64,000 nucleotides of DNA from NCBI GenBank assembly GCA_037576195.1, contig CM075102.1, positions 13,946,745-14,010,744 of the forward strand, written 5' to 3'. This document shows, in pieces, positions 60,665 to 64,000 of this stretch (position 1 is its first letter; each line of letters starts with the position of its first letter). The position numbers were made by a program, and so were the translations under genes. The notes under the pieces are model-generated. The model saw only the letters and a program-made list of their open reading frames with translations, had not been told where the DNA came from and did not search any database. The DNA is from Phytoseiulus persimilis (Eukaryota > Arthropoda > Arachnida > Mesostigmata > Phytoseiidae).

Positions 60665-61288
60665 TTACATGCCTGCGAGTTTGAGTTGAAACAGACTGGG
60701 AGCTCCTCCAGAGGTCTGGCCGCATCGCTGGCGACGCTTCCGAGCGACAAACTATGTGTCCCATCCTATCGCAATTTTACTCGATAGTGGGAGGTACGTC
60801 AACACGGATCATGCACTGCGGAGTGGATTTAATACGGCCGAAGCGGGTCAACGAGAGAATTCCGCCTTCGGTGATCGCTGAGTGTAGCAAAGCCAAGCGG
60901 GTCATCACCCGCCCTCAGAGGAGAATATCGGAACACATCGTCCACTTTTACGAGATCTGAAGGCTAGCCTCCTGGGCCTGATTTTTGCGGCACGTCGGGC
61001 CTTTCCGATGCACTTGGTGCCTCGTTTCGCCGGCTATTGTTTGAAAAAAATTGGTCCCAGCAGACTGACTCAATCCAACGCCGAACAGATAGATACTGAT
61101 TTTTGATCTTAGGGAAAAGGCGGAGAGATGTCAGGTTATGCTCAATACTCCATCCAATGCCATGGATTGGGACCTTCCCTCGAAGGAAGGCTGCGAATAC
61201 ATCGCCTCGCGAGAAAGCGAGTGTATTGTCACATCATGAGTGGCTTCTTGTCGTTTACGGAGAGATGGGCGAATATGTGGAGGTTTGA

Positions 61289-61298
61289 GGGGGGGGGG
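61289..61298 (+). repeat. Run of 10 G
   Basis: Uninterrupted G homopolymer between the convergent 3' ends of eIF2B epsilon and the transporter. Confidence 0.9.
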
Positions 61299-61443
61299 AC
61301 GATGTAACAGAAGCTGTATAGTGATAGGAAGGGTGACTTTTCTCGGAACGGAAACGTGTGTTTCCAGCATCGAGTATTCATCAAAGACTCGATGCCTGTT
61401 ATCCATTCCCTCCAAGAACTTGGATTCCCAAGGCGGAACAGTT

Positions 61444-61449
61444 TTTATT
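61444..61449 (-). terminator. Polyadenylation signal of the sugar transporter
   Basis: AATAAA on the minus strand 33 bases after the transporter stop codon (61483-61485). Confidence 0.65.
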
Positions 61450-61482
61450 TCTACGACAGCGACCTCCATTCCGTGGCTGATT

Positions 61483-63006
61483 TCAGATGATTCGCCCGGA
61501 GATGTTGTGGGGCACTGATCCGTAGTCCACGGTGTCACACCCTTCCTCAGAAGCTTCACTGCCGGCCTCACAGAGCGTCTCGCTGCTGAACATCGCTTCG
61601 ATTTCTTCCAGAGTTTTGTTTTTGGTTTCGGGCACGAAGAAGTAAACGAAAACAATGCTGAGCGCGATTAGCACAGCGAGAATCGAGAACGACCACGCGT
61701 ACCCGATCGCTTTCGTGAGCCCTGGAAAGCACTTCGTGATCACGAACGCACAGAGCGAGTTAAAGGCGACGCAGAGTCCAACTCCGGCCCCGCGAGCGCG
61801 TACCGGAAGCAGCTCGCTCATTATGAGCCAAGGTATCGGCCAGAAACCGATTGAGAATCCCGCCACGAAGATCGAGAGCGACGTCGCGGGCAACCAGGTG
61901 AGCTGATCCACCAGAGGGTTGTTGCTCTCTTGCAAAACGTAGAAACCGATCAGCATGGCCATTCCGATCAGAGATATCGCGCTCGAAGTGAGCAGCAGCA
62001 CTCGACGGCCGGCGCGATCGATGAGGACCGCCGCCGGGAAGGTGAAAACAACCTGAACCGCGGCCACGATGATCGACTGCGCGGAGGCGTCCAGGCTCCC
62101 GGAAGCCGATGAGAATATCTCGCTCGTATAGAAAATCACGGCATTTATCCCACAGGCTTGTTGAGTTCCAGCCAGAATCAGCGCGATGAGCAGCGGTCGC
62201 AGAACAGCGGAAGACTTCAAGTCCGCGATCGAGAGATCGTTGCGCACGTTCTGCTTCGTGTCCAAGAGAATCTCTCGTTGAGCGTCGGCGAAGGTTGTGC
62301 GACCGAACAAATGGTAGAGGGCTTTTCGCACCATCCAATCGGGCGAGTTCTGCTTGACGAGCCACGCAGGGGATTCCGGCATGAAGACCATGGTCAGAGC
62401 AGCGCCGACCACGGGCACAAAACTCACGAACGCCAGTGGGGTGGCGCGCAACCAGCCCTTCTTGCCGAAAACGTAGGTAGCCAGAACGCCCAAGACGATA
62501 CTGAACTGGTGTCCGGTGCAATAAAGTCCACGCCGCTCGGCAGGTGTCACCTCGCTGATGTAAATCGGAATGACCATGCAGTTCATGCCGGCGCTTATTC
62601 CCAATAGGAACCTAGCGAAGTACAACATCATGATGTGATGCCTCAAGAGGATCGAAACCCATCCCCCGCTGAAGAAAAGCGTTGAGGCCAAAATCGTCCC
62701 AGCTCGTCCGCAGCGTTCGGCGAGGTGTCCTGCGAGCAAACTTCCGAACAACGCTCCCAGGGTGATGAGACTCGCGAAAAGCGAGTAGTCGATGTCCGTG
62801 AACTGTGCTTGGATCTCCTCCTGGGCCGGTGAGTTGAATCCGATCGCTGTCCCCACTGAGAACGACGCCAGGTACGCGGAGAATACCGCCGTGGCATAAC
62901 GAGGCTTCGTCGCCGTTTCGTCCATTTTCAGAACGAATGGGTTTTCGCGAACGTGCGTTTGGGCGACTGCAGAACACTCCACGAATGTTCCGTAGCTCGT
63001 TCGCAT
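61483..63006 (-). CDS. Intronless facilitated sugar transporter (SLC2/GLUT8- or Tret1-like, MFS)
   Basis: One uninterrupted frame of 507 residues with about 12 hydrophobic segments. Sugar-porter signatures appear in order: GFNSPAQEE after TM1, ERCGRAG in loop 2-3, PESPAWL in the central loop (where most members have Arg in place of Ala), QQACGINAVIFYTSEIF in TM7, DRAGRRVLLL in loop 8-9, GFWPIPWLIMSELLPVRARG in TM10, and PETKNKTLEEIE after TM12. It would carry glucose or trehalose down its gradient through the plasma or an internal membrane. Annotated start 63006 (Met1) has a weak context; Met28 at 62925 (AAAATGG) is stronger and gives 480 residues. The lack of introns beside intron-rich neighbours suggests a retrocopy or lineage-specific intron loss. 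The C-terminal tail is short and acidic (EAGSEASEEGCD). Substrate cannot be told from sequence. Confidence 0.95.
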   Translation of the reverse strand: MRTSYGTFVECSAVAQTHVRENPFVLKMDETATKPRYATAVFSAYLASFSVGTAIGFNSPAQEEIQAQFTDIDYSLFASLITLGALFGSLLAGHLAERCGRAGTILASTLFFSGGWVSILLRHHIMMLYFARFLLGISAGMNCMVIPIYISEVTPAERRGLYCTGHQFSIVLGVLATYVFGKKGWLRATPLAFVSFVPVVGAALTMVFMPESPAWLVKQNSPDWMVRKALYHLFGRTTFADAQREILLDTKQNVRNDLSIADLKSSAVLRPLLIALILAGTQQACGINAVIFYTSEIFSSASGSLDASAQSIIVAAVQVVFTFPAAVLIDRAGRRVLLLTSSAISLIGMAMLIGFYVLQESNNPLVDQLTWLPATSLSIFVAGFSIGFWPIPWLIMSELLPVRARGAGVGLCVAFNSLCAFVITKCFPGLTKAIGYAWSFSILAVLIALSIVFVYFFVPETKNKTLEEIEAMFSSETLCEAGSEASEEGCDTVDYGSVPHNISGRII

Positions 63007-64000
63007 CCATGACCACGCACTCCCGAGATTAAGTTAAACCGATGATATCGGTAAACGTCACAATCTCACGGAACGTTGGTCTGCTCCACCAAAAAATCAG
63101 AGAGAATACCTATATCTTTACAATGGGGGGAAGAGCGCAATTGATCACGATATCAAGCACACACTTCATCGGAGAAGCGCCGCACCTGCTCCAAGTATCG
63201 AAGCTCCCGCATGGGCTGGCTTTTGTTCGGAATTCCGGCGCCCCGCCAGACATCGCTAGTCATCTTGAAGGATCGAACTGAAAGGGATCAGCGCTTGGGA
63301 GCACTCACCAGCTGTTAAGAGACGCTTCGGAATCTATGTAAAGTGCCGTTTCTGAGAACTGTGCGAATCAGACGCCGGGCCACCCCGATCGTCAATTTTT
63401 TCCTTGAGCCTACTTTTCCACACCCTTTCCAGCTCCTCAGATGCTCGCGTTTGCCTCATAGAGCTACCAATGATAACGGGAATGATTGCAACACCCGCTC
63501 CGTGATCTCCTCTCAGATTCCATCTTGAGAGTATCGATGAATCGAGGTAACGCTTCCAACCGCCCTGAGACGTCAAGCAATCATGGGCATCGCCTCGAGT
63601 TGAAAAATTATCCATGCCCTATCGTTCAAGGGGAATACGTTCAGGTTGTACAGGTGAGGCTGGTGCATTCTTCACGATAAAATAGAACTCAGCAGTAATC
63701 AATAGTGTTCCTCTCACATTATCGGTTGCAATGCGCTCCACCTTAAAAACACCAATATTTCCACTATGAATGGGGGTCGAACTCTCGCGTCCAGTTTTAA
63801 TGAGCCCCTGCTTCGAAGCTCCCCGGGAGCGATTCTTTTTTACACAGAACGAGGAGTTCATCGTGTTCGAGGCACCAAGTTATTTCTTCATTTTCGCGGG
63901 TCAAGCGCGAGTGTCCAGGTTTCGTTCGGCAGCTCGTCAGGCGGGGACGGGATTCTGATTTCTTGATATCCTCCATCAGTGTTTCGCCAAATAAGGCTCA
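63007..64000. other. Right edge: promoter side of the transporter and unresolved coding-like sequence
   Basis: The first part should hold the transporter promoter. At 63797-63976 (-) an ATG opens 59 codons ending FEAGAH, and at about 63650-63790 (-) another frame reads like protein (GTLLITAEFYFIVKNA). I recognise neither. They may be exons of a gene that continues beyond the window or decayed sequence. Confidence 0.3.

Larger units (their letters stand above)
60451..61443. other. Spacer between eIF2B epsilon and the sugar transporter
   Basis: About 1 kb between two convergent 3' ends. It contains a run of 10 G at 61289-61298 and, at 60548-60664 (-), a short GIY-YIG-like reading. No complete gene is visible. 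Confidence 0.5.

Noticed and set aside
61760-62521. 253-codon minus-strand ORF overlapping the transporter in another frame
   Set aside because: Arg/Gly/Ser-rich shadow of the GC-rich transporter coding sequence, which itself has all the family motifs.
1-64000. Search for CRISPR arrays, rRNA genes, bacterial operons and intact retroviral or LTR elements
   Set aside because: No regularly spaced direct repeats, no rRNA-like blocks, no paired long terminal repeats and no reverse transcriptase or integrase motifs were seen.

Overview
The window looks like nuclear DNA of an arthropod, plausibly a mite or other arachnid. The case rests on animal gene families, GT-AG introns, metazoan AATAAA signals, compact introns in housekeeping genes beside introns of 8-9 kb in a receptor gene, and no depletion of CpG (CGA/TCGA words are very common). 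The taxon is an inference; no sequence search was possible.

Layout. Positions 1-22.8 kb hold no gene I can name. There is an unidentified coding-like stretch at the left edge, some unassigned ORFs and a palindromic E-box/CRE cluster near 19.9 kb. A single-pass membrane receptor-like gene runs on the + strand from about 22.9 kb to 49.3 kb. Its exons join in phase into signal peptide, SUEL-type lectin domain, CUB domain, sushi domain, transmembrane helix and short tail. On the - strand, 50.0-51.7 kb carries a diverged tandem paralog of the nucleoporin Nup54 without the FG-repeat domain. Next come 0.3 kb of decayed sequence resembling a further Nup54-like copy, and then the normal Nup54 gene with its FG repeats (53.7-56.2 kb). 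Nup54 is divergent from eIF2B epsilon (56.8-60.4 kb, +), with about 0.6 kb between them. The right end has an intronless sugar transporter of the GLUT/Tret1 type (61.5-63.0 kb, -) and an unresolved coding-like stretch at the edge.

How the genes relate. They are not an operon. Nup54 and its paralog share intron positions and phases, and three consecutive internal exons have exactly the same length (348, 137 and 226 nt). The paralog is therefore a DNA-level tandem duplication, not a retrocopy. It keeps the domain that assembles with Nup62 and Nup58 and has lost the part that forms the permeability barrier. This is the most interesting feature of the window. The receptor gene and the paralog are tail to tail, with polyadenylation signals placed so that their transcripts may overlap.
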